This document shows, piece by piece, positions 1 through 8,576 of a DNA stretch of 64,000 nucleotides. The notes beneath the pieces are model-generated. The model was not told where the DNA came from. It did no database searches and saw nothing but the letters and a program-made list of their open reading frames with translations. Each line of letters opens with the position of its first letter. The stretch's first letter is position 1. This DNA comes from Longibacter salinarum. Lineage in GTDB: Bacteria > Bacteroidota > Rhodothermia > Rhodothermales > Salinibacteraceae. The stretch is taken from contig NZ_PDEQ01000001.1 of NCBI RefSeq assembly GCF_002554795.1, forward strand, positions 186,001 to 250,000, written 5' to 3'. Made by a program: the position numbers and the translations under genes.

Positions 1-2
1 GC

Positions 3-323
3 TACCTCTTCGGCTGCTCGTCTCTAACAAGCCAGGATCCGCGGGAAGGGATCGCCATGCTCAAGTATTTTCAGGAGAAGGGGATGATGCATCCCGAGCT
101 CCACGTCACGCCGCAGCCTGGCTACGAATGCAAGGTCGAAGGCGAGGTTGCAACCGCAACGGCCAGCGATGTCCCACGTCTCATGCGCGTCTACATCAGT
201 ACGGGTGCTCGCATGTGTGGGCCGCCTGCGATCGACCGTGAATTTGGTACCATCGACTTTCTGACATTCTACGATATCAAAAACCTTGAGCCGAGTGCCG
301 CCCGGTTCTTCGGATATCGCTAG
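3..323 (+). CDS. GNAT-type N-acyltransferase, OlsB-like (3' part only)
   Basis: The frame is open from the first bases of the window, so the N-terminus is missing; about 106 residues remain. The visible part carries the run GARMCGPPAIDREFGTIDFL and the ending RFFGYR, which I recognise from the hemolysin/OlsB-type acyltransferase family (Acetyltransf_5). OlsB transfers a 3-hydroxyacyl chain from acyl-ACP to ornithine, giving lyso-ornithine lipid at the inner face of the membrane. The next gene, 36 bp downstream on the same strand, is a PlsC/OlsA-like O-acyltransferase, the partner step, so an olsBA-type pair is likely. The substrate (ornithine versus another amine) cannot be read from the sequence. 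Confidence 0.8.
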   Translation, partial: YLFGCSSLTSQDPREGIAMLKYFQEKGMMHPELHVTPQPGYECKVEGEVATATASDVPRLMRVYISTGARMCGPPAIDREFGTIDFLTFYDIKNLEPSAARFFGYR

Positions 324-359
324 TCGGACCTGCGTTTTTCCTGGCCCCATCGGTTAATC

Positions 360-1277
360 ATGACTCGCCCTTCCTCGACGACCGCGGATTCTGCTGCTTC
401 AGCCTTGACGAAGCCCGCCGATCAGTTCGTTCCGCCGGCGTCCGTGATCGGAAACATCCGCGCAGCGATCCGCCTCGTGGGCATCGTGCTGTGGACGGTC
501 TCCAGCTGTATCACATACGTGGTGCCATTCGATCTGCTGTGTGATGCAGAACGGAAAGGGTGGCTTCCGTGGCCGGGCGTCCATGCGGTGCGGGCCCGTG
601 TGGTGAAGTTCTTTTTCCGCGTCGTGCAGTACATCATCGGACTGCGGATTCACGCAGAGGGGGACGAGCCGACGCCGCCATTCTTACTTGTCTCCAATCA
701 TCTGGGCTATCTGGATGTCTTCGTCTTCATGAGTCATCTCGCGTGCGCTCTCGTGGCAAAGCGAGAGGTGCGGAGTTGGCCTCTGGTAGGGTACCTCGTC
801 AAAATCGGCGGGACGATCTTCATCGACAGAAACTCGCGCCGCGATGTGCTGCGCATCAACGACCGGCTCGAGACAGCCATGCAGCGTGGTCAGGGCGTGA
901 TCGTCTTCCCAGAAGGCACCTCGACCGCCGGCGACCAGGTGCTACCGTTTCGGGCTTCACTGCTTGCGCCCATCGCAGCATCCGACCGACCGGTGTATTA
1001 CGCCAGCCTGACGTATCGCACACCGGGCGAAGAGGCGCCGGCCTATCAGACCACGGCATGGTGGGGCGATATGGAGTTCGCGCCGCACTTCTGGCGTATG
1101 CTGGCCGTCCCGCGCATCGATGCCCATGTTCACTTCGGGCGCATCGATGGGGACACGGACGATCGGAAGGAGATCGCCGAGCGGCTTACGACGGTCGTCC
1201 GTTCGCATTTCGAACCAATTCCCGGGGCAGACCAAGCGGTTGAGATCGCACAGCCTACATATCTCCGCCGCGCCTGA
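360..1277 (+). CDS. 1-acyl-sn-glycerol-3-phosphate acyltransferase family protein (PlsC/OlsA-like)
   Basis: A 305-residue membrane-associated acyltransferase. A hydrophobic segment lies around residues 38-60. The HX4D catalytic motif is H114-D119 (NHLGYLD), and the substrate-binding motif FPEGT is at 183-187. In the family these act in acyl transfer to lysophosphatidate or, for OlsA, to lyso-ornithine lipid. The OlsB-like gene directly upstream favours the second role, which is inference. The ATG at 360 is the first in frame after the upstream stop, and no convincing Shine-Dalgarno site precedes it. The gene is convergent with msrA. Confidence 0.88.
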   Translation: MTRPSSTTADSAASALTKPADQFVPPASVIGNIRAAIRLVGIVLWTVSSCITYVVPFDLLCDAERKGWLPWPGVHAVRARVVKFFFRVVQYIIGLRIHAEGDEPTPPFLLVSNHLGYLDVFVFMSHLACALVAKREVRSWPLVGYLVKIGGTIFIDRNSRRDVLRINDRLETAMQRGQGVIVFPEGTSTAGDQVLPFRASLLAPIAASDRPVYYASLTYRTPGEEAPAYQTTAWWGDMEFAPHFWRMLAVPRIDAHVHFGRIDGDTDDRKEIAERLTTVVRSHFEPIPGADQAVEIAQPTYLRRA

Positions 1278-1310
1278 GCATTTGTCTATGGCCCTGGATT
1301 TTGCCGTGAG

Positions 1311-2006
1311 TCATCTTGACTCCTTCGGAGGCGCATTTCCTTCATCGCCCCACAGCGCTTTGAGACGGGCGTCGCGGCCGCAGCCCTCACGGTAGGAATC
1401 ATAGCGCCCCGGATCCTTCTTATAGAAGTTCTGGTGGTAGTCCTCGGCCACATAGAACGCATTCAGTTCGAGCACGTCGACGACGATCGGCCGGTCGAAT
1501 CGACTCTGGGCCTCGTCTTTCGATGCCAGCGCAGCTTCCTTGTGGTCCGGGTGAGCGGGAGAAACGAAGATCTCGGGTCGGTACTGGGCGCCGCGGTCGC
1601 AGAACTGTCCGTTCTCGTCGAGCGGGTCCACGTTCCGCCAGTAGACGTACAGGAGACGGTCGATGCCCACCTTGGTCGTGTCGTATGCGATTTGAACCGT
1701 TTCCGTGTGGTCGGTCTGGCCACTGGCGACCTGCCGGTACGACGGGTTTTCGACGGTGCCGCCAGCGAAGCCTGAAATCGTGCTCAGAACGCCTTCCGTA
1801 CGGTCAAACGGCGGCTCCATGCACCAAAAGCATCCGCCGGCAAACCAGACGGTGTCCACGACTGCGGGATCCACGTCGGTTGTGTCGGTAACCGCCTCTG
1901 GTGCGCTGTCGGCGCGAGCCTCTGTGTCGGCGTCCTGACAGCCGATTGTCACGGTGAGGACGAGTAGGACGAGCAGCGAGGAGAAGAAGGACGGGAGAGA
2001 TTTCAT
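1311..2006 (-). CDS. msrA: Peptide-methionine (S)-S-oxide reductase MsrA, lipoprotein
   Basis: 231 residues from the ATG at 2006. The N-terminus is a lipoprotein signal (charged start, hydrophobic stretch, Cys23 after VTIG). The MsrA active site GGCFWC follows, with catalytic Cys59, then the family's central fold. It reduces the S-diastereomer of methionine sulfoxide in proteins; the signal places it outside the cytoplasm, anchored in a membrane. A longer frame reaches 2051, but its first 15 residues would spoil the signal peptide. It lies 47 bp behind msrB on the same strand, so the two probably form one transcript repairing oxidised envelope proteins. Confidence 0.93.
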   Translation of the reverse strand: MKSLPSFFSSLLVLLVLTVTIGCQDADTEARADSAPEAVTDTTDVDPAVVDTVWFAGGCFWCMEPPFDRTEGVLSTISGFAGGTVENPSYRQVASGQTDHTETVQIAYDTTKVGIDRLLYVYWRNVDPLDENGQFCDRGAQYRPEIFVSPAHPDHKEAALASKDEAQSRFDRPIVVDVLELNAFYVAEDYHQNFYKKDPGRYDSYREGCGRDARLKALWGDEGNAPPKESR

Positions 2007-2053
2007 CGATGGCGTATGCTGGACCGGGAGGAAAGACGAGATGACGTACATGC

Positions 2054-2644
2054 CTACGACCGAAGATCGGGCAGCGACTCTCCTTCGGGGACGAAGCTCA
2101 GGGCGAGTCCGTTGTTGCAGTAGCGAAAGCCGGTGGGATCCGGGCCGTCGGTGAAGACGTGTCCCTGGTGACCTCCGCAGCGTGCGCAGTGGTACTCCGT
2201 TCGTTGCATCGCGAGCTTGTTGTCGACTTTTGTCCCTACACGCCCCGGGAGTGGCGCCCAGAAACTCGGCCAGCCGGTTCCGCTCTCGTACTTTGTCACG
2301 GACGGGAAAAGGGGAAGGTAGCAGGCGGCGCAGATGTACGTTCCGCGCCGGTCCTCATCCAGCAGCGGACTCGAGTTGCGGGGCTCGGTCGCTTCTTCGA
2401 AGAGAACCTGGTACGCTTGCGCCGAGACCTCGTCCCTCCACGCCTCCTCCGCTTTGTTCAGCCGATCGACTGAGAACGTGTCGCGATGGATCCATAGCGA
2501 ATCTGCGCGAACGGGAGCGATGTAGGTCGAATCCGAGGCGGCGGTCTTCGGAACGCCGGCGGACTGGCTTTTCCCGCAGGCGGCGAGAAGGGTTGGTCCG
2601 GCCGCGAGAACAGCGATCCTGGAGAGAAAGGCACGGCGATCCAT
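2054..2644 (-). CDS. msrB: Peptide-methionine (R)-S-oxide reductase MsrB, lipoprotein
   Basis: 196 residues from the ATG at 2644. The N-terminus MDRRAFLSR, a hydrophobic run and Cys23 (LLAAC) look like a lipoprotein signal, with a twin-arginine-like start. The MsrB domain carries the structural zinc pairs C105/C108 and C153/C156 and the catalytic Cys176 in FRYCNN. It reduces the R-diastereomer of methionine sulfoxide, complementing MsrA just downstream. The frame extends to 2695, but the start at 2644 gives the sensible signal. Separate export signals on both enzymes, rather than a fused MsrAB, imply a reductant system in the envelope, which is not visible here. Confidence 0.93.
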   Translation of the reverse strand: MDRRAFLSRIAVLAAGPTLLAACGKSQSAGVPKTAASDSTYIAPVRADSLWIHRDTFSVDRLNKAEEAWRDEVSAQAYQVLFEEATEPRNSSPLLDEDRRGTYICAACYLPLFPSVTKYESGTGWPSFWAPLPGRVGTKVDNKLAMQRTEYHCARCGGHQGHVFTDGPDPTGFRYCNNGLALSFVPEGESLPDLRS

Positions 2645-2945
2645 GTCGGAAGAGAGTCGGTGAGAAGATCCGGGGTGATACGATGCCGAGGGCATCTGAG
2701 CGGTCTGTCGATCTATGATGTATTGAAGTTACGGTACTGTCCACAGGGAAGTTGTTGACGCGCTCGCAACGTGTTAGAGACAGAAACCGCGTGAGGAAGG
2801 ACGCACGCGGCAAAGCATTCGTGTACGGCGCAACGAGAAAACGGCCGAAGCCGCTACTTTCGTGCGTACTTCAGCCGAGTTGATGTGACCGTAATGAAAC
2901 GAGGTTCGACCAGCGACCGTCGTCGGTTGCTTTGACAGCTGATGC

Positions 2946-3557
2946 TCACGAAAAATCGTCGTCCGAGAACGCGTTATTCCTTTCGCGGTCGAATGGAGCG
3001 GGCTCATCCCGCGTAGGCGGCGTTTCGAATCGGGAAGGGGAGTCGGAGGTCTCCTCGTCCGGTCGCCCGTCCGATTCCGGAGCGGCGGGGGCTTTCCGTC
3101 CGGTGCAGGTGATCTGAAAATGAATCGTATCCACAGAACCGAAGCCGACCAGCTGGAGCTCGACGATGATGCCCAGGCGTCCGTTCACCAGCGCCGGCTG
3201 CGTCCCGGTTACGGACTGTCCGCCCCCGGTGGCCCCTCGGCTCGGGATCCGAATCATGCCCATGTCGCCTGCTACAAAGACGGCGATCTGGTCAACGTCG
3301 GCCATCGGAGGACCGATATTCTTCACTACGATCGTAAATCGCTCCGTCCCCGCGCCGTGCTCATTCTCGGGAAACGTGCCCGCGTCCGGGCCACCGGCTC
3401 GCTCACTCCCCGTGTGCGCTGTGCCCGTGAGCGTCAGCTGGACACGGTCGTTCTCGATTGGAAGCTCGACCTTCTGTACCGGCGGCACCGGTTCGTAAAC
3501 CAGTGTATCTTCCGGGTAGCTTGTCTCTAAAGCGACGGCAGGGGTGGACTCGGACAT
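2946..3557 (-). CDS. Uncharacterised protein
   Basis: 203 residues from the ATG at 3557 (the frame extends to 3599). I do not recognise the family. Residues about 25-150 are rich in beta-branched residues (for example VQLTLTGTAHTGS, FTIVVKNIGPPM, GRLGIIVELQLVGFG) and look like an Ig-like or other beta-sandwich domain. The last 50 residues are Pro/Glu/Asp/Ser-rich and likely disordered. There is no signal peptide and no membrane segment. It stands between the msrBA pair and the aldo/keto reductase gene on the same strand, 18 bp downstream of the reductase stop, so it may be the last gene of that transcript. Confidence 0.6.
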   Translation of the reverse strand: MSESTPAVALETSYPEDTLVYEPVPPVQKVELPIENDRVQLTLTGTAHTGSERAGGPDAGTFPENEHGAGTERFTIVVKNIGPPMADVDQIAVFVAGDMGMIRIPSRGATGGGQSVTGTQPALVNGRLGIIVELQLVGFGSVDTIHFQITCTGRKAPAAPESDGRPDEETSDSPSRFETPPTRDEPAPFDRERNNAFSDDDFS

Positions 3558-3617
3558 AGAGGGTGGAGCACGGAAATACGATAGATTCAACGATAACAAG
3601 GCGAGCGCGACCGTCTT

Positions 3618-4619
3618 CTAACGCGTGCCGTACGTGTGCTCAGACCGCTCCTCGATTCGGTCGGTCGCCGGCGGTGGGGTGGGGGAGAGTTCGCTGATCT
3701 CCTCGCGCAGTTCCGGCGTCATGTTAATATTGAGCGCCCCGAGCGAACCCTCGAGTTGGTCTACGTTGCGGGCTCCGATAATGGGGGCTGTCACGCCGGG
3801 GTGATGCGCCACCCACGCCACAGCGAGCGAAACCGGGTCGAATCCATTGTCACGGGCAAATGCGGCGAAGCGTTCGGCCACGCGGTAGTTCACATCTTCG
3901 CCATAGCGGGTCTGGTACATCTGGTTTTCCACGAGTCGACCATTATCGGGGCGGTCGTCGACGCCATACTTTCCGGTCAGCAGTCCGCCGCCGAGCGGAG
4001 AGTACGGCGTGACGGCGAGCGACTCGGACTGTGCCATCGGAAGGATCTCCACCTCGGCCTGTCGTTTGGCGAGATTGTACATGGGCTGGACAACATGAAA
4101 GGGGCTCCATCCCTCGCGCGCCTGGATCCCGAGCGCTTTTGCGACCTGCCACGCCGCGAAGTTGCTAGCGCCGAGGTAGAGGACCTTGCCCTGCCGGACG
4201 AGGTCATCCAGCGCACGCAGTGTCTCATAGAGGGACGTTTCGTCGTCGAAGCGGTGCACGAAGAAGACATCGATACGGTCGGTGCCCAGGCGCTTCAGGC
4301 TGTTCTCTACAGCGCGCACGAGATGGTAGCGAGAGGACCCGCGTGCATTCGGGTCATCACCTGTTGGGAAATAGGCTTTCGTCGTGATTACGACCTCGTC
4401 CCGGCAGTCCGCGATCAGGTCTCCAAGGATTTCCTCTGAGCGACCGTCGACATAGACGTTCGCGCAGTCGAACATGTTGATGCCGGCATCGCGGCAGAGG
4501 TGAAACATGGCTGCGGAGGTCTCGCGGTCGGCGATCCCGCCGAACGACATTGTGCCGAAGCAGAGAGGCGAAACTTTAACGCCTGTAGAGCCGAGATAGC
4601 GGTGGGACGGAAGTTGCAT
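3618..4619 (-). CDS. Aldo/keto reductase
   Basis: 333 residues from the ATG at 4619; the longer frame to 4823 overlaps the upstream gene and has no family similarity. The aldo/keto reductase TIM barrel is clear: N-terminal LGSTGVKVSPLCFGTMSFGG and the catalytic tetrad D51, Y56, K81 and H122. It reduces aldehydes or ketones with NADPH; the physiological substrate is not readable. The gene lies 43 bp downstream of the epimerase-hydrolase fusion on the same strand, suggesting cotranscription. Confidence 0.92.
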   Translation of the reverse strand: MQLPSHRYLGSTGVKVSPLCFGTMSFGGIADRETSAAMFHLCRDAGINMFDCANVYVDGRSEEILGDLIADCRDEVVITTKAYFPTGDDPNARGSSRYHLVRAVENSLKRLGTDRIDVFFVHRFDDETSLYETLRALDDLVRQGKVLYLGASNFAAWQVAKALGIQAREGWSPFHVVQPMYNLAKRQAEVEILPMAQSESLAVTPYSPLGGGLLTGKYGVDDRPDNGRLVENQMYQTRYGEDVNYRVAERFAAFARDNGFDPVSLAVAWVAHHPGVTAPIIGARNVDQLEGSLGALNINMTPELREEISELSPTPPPATDRIEERSEHTYGTR

Positions 4620-4662
4620 ACGGTTCGCGTTGCGATAAAGGATGGAGAGAAAGAGGGGGCGA

Positions 4663-5820
4663 TCAGTCGGTGAACCAGCTGGAAAGGGTTGTGCAGAGTC
4701 GATCCAGGGGGGCAAGCGGCAAGGCGTGATGCGATCCGCGCAGAACCTCAAGCCGCGCGTCGGGAAGCAAGTTGTGGAGCGCCAGGGTAGCCGAGAGCGG
4801 GAACAGGTCGTCCTGGTCGACACATGAAATGAGGGCGGGCCGGTCGACCGCTTCGGCCATCTGTTTCATCCGCGGAGTTTGCTCCGGAAGCGTTGCAACC
4901 CACTCCTGCATGTGATCAAAGAGAGCACGCCAGTCAAGATGGTGAGCGGACAGGTGCTCCGTGAGGCGTGCATTCTGTTTCGTCAGAAGGTCAGCATCCA
5001 GTCGGGCTTGCATCGACGCAACAATGTCCTGCGACCATGTCACGTTGGCTCCATGTGCCGCGACCCGTCCGACGCGATCGGGATGTTGCTGGGCAAACCC
5101 GAGCGCAACATTCCCGCCCATCGAGAAGCCGAACAGGTCGGCCTGTTGTAACTCGAGGGTGTCCATGACAATCTCGACATCCTCGGCGTACGCATCGAAC
5201 GAAATGGGATCGGTCGACGCGGTCGATGAACCGTGCCCGCGAAAGTCGAGCGCGATGACCTGGAACTGGGTCTCCAGCTTGCGCATCAGGGGGGCAGTCT
5301 CCAGTGATGTGCACCCTGCTGCGCCGTGCAGTAGAAGCAGCGGCGGCTGGTGGTCGCTCCCGGACGTGTAGACCGCCAGCTCGTGATCCCCTGCATCAAT
5401 CATGTGCGGCTCGGGTCGGATGGGCGCTGAGCCGCAGAATTCGACCAGCACCCCATGCGTCTGTTTGGGGTGGAGAAAGAAAATGCGTTTTCCGTCAGCA
5501 CCGGGAGTCGGTTCATCTCCGAGCGGCGTGTAACCAGCGTCTTGTAGGCGCTCGAAGGTGGCGTCTACGTCATCTACCTGGAACGCGAGGTGGTGCAGGC
5601 CTTCGCCTCGCTTCTTCAGGTACCCGGCGATCGGACCATCCTCGTTCGTAGATTCCAGCAACTCCAGCTTTGCGGTCCCGGCATTGATGAAGTGCGTCTG
5701 GACGTGCTGCGACGCGACGGACTCCACCTTATAGGGGAGCACATCGAGCAGGTCCTGGTAGAGCGAACGAACCGCATCGGCATCGTCGACGGCTATTCCG
5801 ATATGTTCGAGCTGAGGCAT
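4663..5820 (-). CDS. Methylmalonyl-CoA epimerase-like domain fused to an alpha/beta hydrolase
   Basis: A 385-residue two-domain protein. Residues 1-130 form a VOC-fold epimerase: LEHIGIAVDD with metal ligand H6, KLELLES near 51-57, LHHLAFQV with H76/H77, and VEF with E127. These match the metal and catalytic positions of methylmalonyl-CoA epimerase, which interconverts the (R) and (S) isomers in propionate metabolism. Residues about 145-385 form an alpha/beta hydrolase: oxyanion region LLLHGAAG, nucleophile S233 in GFSMGGN, acid D337 or D338, and His364 in GSHHALP. A stand-alone epimerase is usually about 135-150 residues, so the hydrolase is extra. The hydrolase substrate is unknown; a thioesterase or esterase role is speculation. 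Confidence 0.85.
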   Translation of the reverse strand: MPQLEHIGIAVDDADAVRSLYQDLLDVLPYKVESVASQHVQTHFINAGTAKLELLESTNEDGPIAGYLKKRGEGLHHLAFQVDDVDATFERLQDAGYTPLGDEPTPGADGKRIFFLHPKQTHGVLVEFCGSAPIRPEPHMIDAGDHELAVYTSGSDHQPPLLLLHGAAGCTSLETAPLMRKLETQFQVIALDFRGHGSSTASTDPISFDAYAEDVEIVMDTLELQQADLFGFSMGGNVALGFAQQHPDRVGRVAAHGANVTWSQDIVASMQARLDADLLTKQNARLTEHLSAHHLDWRALFDHMQEWVATLPEQTPRMKQMAEAVDRPALISCVDQDDLFPLSATLALHNLLPDARLEVLRGSHHALPLAPLDRLCTTLSSWFTD

Positions 5821-6103
5821 ACAGATAAAACGATTAAATACAGGGGAATCGGCCGGCTGGTCACGCGAAGGGGGCCGTGGGGCATGCCAAAGATCGGAAG
5901 GGAAGGGGAGGGTTGCAACGTGTGGGTTGAAGGGACCCGGAGATCCGTCGATTCTCCGTTCGAATCGCTACATTGCCTCGAGGCGTCTAGCCAAAACCAG
6001 AACTTTGTGGGGACACTCCGGGATGAGTCGTGTGCGGAATCAAGGCACGGGCGTGTTCGTTTGCATATCTCTCGACCGTTGTCCCGCACGAACCCCACCC
6101 GGA

Positions 6104-7132
6104 ATGACCGCGAAAGAGACGATCGGTGACCCGTCCCTGGCCGAGCGGCGCCGTAAGCATCGGAAGGCCAAGATGAGCGAACGACGTACCGCCCGTCGAC
6201 GCGCGATGGGGTTGAGCATCATCGTCTCGTTCATCATGCTGGCGGGGAAAGTCATTGCGGCGCAACTGACCGGAAGTGCCGCCATCTTCTCCGATGCCGC
6301 GGAGTCCGTCGTTCATCTTTTCGCGACCGGGTTTGCGAGCTTCAGCCTCTGGTATGCCGCCACGCCGCCCGACTCCAACCATCCGTATGGCCACGGTAAA
6401 GTTGCGTACTTCGCTTCCGCGGTTGAGGGCGTGCTGATTCTTGTCGCAGCCGTCGGAATCGTCTGGACGTCGGTCAATGACCTCCTGACGGGAGCCGAAC
6501 TGCAGCGACTGAACATCGGCCTATACCTGCTCGCGGGCCTCACAGCGATCAACCTCGGGCTCGGCTGGTACCTCGTTCGCACCGGTCGGGAGACCAATAG
6601 CATCGTTCTGGTGTCAAACGGCCAGCACGTGCTCACCGATATGTGGACGAGCCTCGGTGTGATCGTCGGCGTCGGGCTCGTCTGGCTTACGGGCGTCTCG
6701 TGGCTCGATCCGTTGGTGGCTCTCCTCGTCGCCGGCAACATACTGTGGACGGCGTACGGTCTTCTCCGGAGGAGCATATACGGTCTGATGGATAAGGCGG
6801 ACGGAGACGCGACGCAGCAAATTCTCGATGTTCTGGCGTCTGCCAAGGAGCAAGGCCTGATCGCAGACTTCCACCAGGTGCGGCATCGGCGCACGGGGGA
6901 CGAAGTGTGGATCGAGTACCACCTGATGTTTCCCGGCGACATGACGATTCACGACGCGCACGACCGCTCCCATCGCGTCGAGGACGAGGTCGACCGGCTC
7001 TTTCCGGACGACGACGTGCACGTGACGGCACATCTCGAGCCTCGGAAACACGACGCCGCCCACCCCGATCACCACTACGAACCGGCTGACCCGTTGCGTG
7101 ACGTCTTCTTCGATCTCCGCGGCGGCGACTGA
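6104..7132 (+). CDS. Cation diffusion facilitator family transporter
   Basis: 342 residues from the ATG at 6104, the first start that leaves a normal short, basic N-terminus; the open frame to 5927 reads through the divergent promoter region. Transmembrane segments lie near residues 36-56, 60-82, 102-122, 135-157, 180-197 and 199-215, then a cytoplasmic domain rich in His and Asp. Such transporters export divalent metals (Zn, Mn, Fe, Co) against protons. The TM5 half-site is the usual H175-x3-D179. The TM2 half-site is E67-x3-H71 instead of the common H/D-x3-D, so the metal preference may differ. A terminator-like hairpin follows the gene. Confidence 0.9.
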   Translation: MTAKETIGDPSLAERRRKHRKAKMSERRTARRRAMGLSIIVSFIMLAGKVIAAQLTGSAAIFSDAAESVVHLFATGFASFSLWYAATPPDSNHPYGHGKVAYFASAVEGVLILVAAVGIVWTSVNDLLTGAELQRLNIGLYLLAGLTAINLGLGWYLVRTGRETNSIVLVSNGQHVLTDMWTSLGVIVGVGLVWLTGVSWLDPLVALLVAGNILWTAYGLLRRSIYGLMDKADGDATQQILDVLASAKEQGLIADFHQVRHRRTGDEVWIEYHLMFPGDMTIHDAHDRSHRVEDEVDRLFPDDDVHVTAHLEPRKHDAAHPDHHYEPADPLRDVFFDLRGGD

Positions 7133-7163
7133 GTGATCCATCAGACAACGTCGTAGGCATAGA

Positions 7164-7208
7164 AAAACGGCCGATCTCCGACAATGGGAGACCGGCCGTT
7201 TTCGTTTT
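7164..7208. terminator. Bidirectional rho-independent terminator
   Basis: Arms of 16 bases at 7164-7179 and 7187-7202 pair with one mismatch (AAAACGGCC against GGCCGTTTT at the ends). A-rich and T-rich sequence flanks both sides. It lies between the convergent transporter and mdh genes and can serve both. Confidence 0.85.
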
Positions 7209-7246
7209 GCTACACGTTGCCAAATGATTGGCAACGGCAAGCCGCG

Positions 7247-8191
7247 TTATCCGATCGCTCCTTCGCTCTTCAGACGCTCCAGGTTGTCGAGGTTGTCCTG
7301 GACGTGATCGGCGGACGTCTGCATGAGGTCCTGCTCGTCGTCCGACAGGTCGACCTCGATGATTTCTTCGACGCCGTCCTTGCCGAGCTTGACCGGCACG
7401 CCAATGAACATGTCGTTCAGGCCATACTCGCCGTCGCAGTATGCTGCGGCCGGGAGGACGCGCTTGTTGTCCTTGATGATGGCTTCGGCCATTTCCGCTG
7501 CGGCCGCGCCCGGGGCGTACCAGGCCGAGGTGCCCATCATGTTGACGATTTCGCCGCCGCCACCTTTCGTGCGCTCCACGATGCTTTCGATCGTTTCGTC
7601 ATCAAGCATCTCCGTGACCGGGATGCCGCCGATCGTGGTGTAGCGGGGGAGCGGAACCATGGTGTCGCCGTGACCGCCCATCAGGAGGGCCTGGATGTCG
7701 CGGACGGATACGCCGAGCTCCATGGAGAGAAAGGCGCGGTAGCGAGCCGTATCCAGCACGCCGGCCATTCCCATCACGTGATTCGATTCGAACTCGCTGG
7801 CCGTGTACGCCACATAGGTCATCACGTCGAGCGGGTTCGACACGATGATCAGTTTCGCGTTCGGGCTTCCTTTTTTGAACTGGTTCGTGACCGACGAGAC
7901 GATCTCGGCGTTCTTGGCCAGCAGGTCGTCCCGGCTCATACCCGGCTTGCGCGGCAGTCCGGCCGTGATGATGCACACCTCGGAGCCCTCAGTGGCGTCG
8001 TATTCGTTTGTGCCGGTAATGGTGGTGTCGAAGCCGTGGATCGGGGCCGACTCCATCATGTCCAGGGCCTTACCCTGCGGCATGCCTTCCTGAATGTCGA
8101 CCATGACCACCTCCTTGGCCATGTCCTTGCGTGCGACGCACTCTGCTGCTGTTGCGCCGACGTTTCCTGCACCGATAACGGTAACTTTCAT
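7247..8191 (-). CDS. mdh: Malate dehydrogenase (LDH-like type)
   Basis: 314 residues from the ATG at 8191, preceded by GAGGA about 5 bases upstream, one of the few clear ribosome sites in the window. The NAD-binding glycine motif GAGNVG is at 7-12, with D32 for NAD specificity. Catalytic residues are D147 and H174 (GGHGD). Arginines R81, R87 and R150 bind the dicarboxylate; R81 in GLPRKPGMSR marks malate rather than lactate specificity. It interconverts malate and oxaloacetate in the TCA cycle. The longer frame to 8386 runs into the divergent promoter region. Confidence 0.96.
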   Translation of the reverse strand: MKVTVIGAGNVGATAAECVARKDMAKEVVMVDIQEGMPQGKALDMMESAPIHGFDTTITGTNEYDATEGSEVCIITAGLPRKPGMSRDDLLAKNAEIVSSVTNQFKKGSPNAKLIIVSNPLDVMTYVAYTASEFESNHVMGMAGVLDTARYRAFLSMELGVSVRDIQALLMGGHGDTMVPLPRYTTIGGIPVTEMLDDETIESIVERTKGGGGEIVNMMGTSAWYAPGAAAAEMAEAIIKDNKRVLPAAAYCDGEYGLNDMFIGVPVKLGKDGVEEIIEVDLSDDEQDLMQTSADHVQDNLDNLERLKSEGAIG

Positions 8192-8576
8192 AGGGTCCTC
8201 TGTTGCCGTGAATGAAGAAGTGCGAATGTGTGTCTCGGTCGTGCATCGCCCGCGAGCCGGACGCTGCGCTCGCGAACGGGTCATAAAATCGTGGTCGTGC
8301 TTGCTTAGCCTGGACTGCGCAGCCCGGCATCCACCGTGAAAAACGAATCTTATCGCCTGGTCAGGCGGCGGAAAGCCAGATCGCACAACATATCCATGGA
8401 GGCAAAAAAGGAGTCCGCATGATCACGTGCCAACACACGCAAACAAGAATCGACAAAAAGCGCTTTTCCTTGCTGTGCCACGCGTGCAGACCACTCGAAA
8501 ATGAGTTTGGTCGTGCTTCCTCTGCTTGCGTTCCGCCGGTGTGGTGTGCATTCTATAAGTGGTAGGCTCTCTGCGC
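8192..8576. other. Divergent intergenic region mdh / S9 peptidase
   Basis: About 385 bp between two divergently transcribed genes. It should hold both promoters. I see no RNA gene and no convincing small gene; the short overlapping frames here have no recognisable content. Confidence 0.5.

Noticed and set aside
5960-5985. TTCGAATC-like T-loop sequence upstream of the cation diffusion facilitator
   Set aside because: No cloverleaf can be built around it; no tRNA was found in the window.
7184-8215. 343-residue open frame on the plus strand opposite mdh
   Set aside because: It is a shadow of malate dehydrogenase; codon bias of the real gene keeps the antisense frame open and the translation has no family features.
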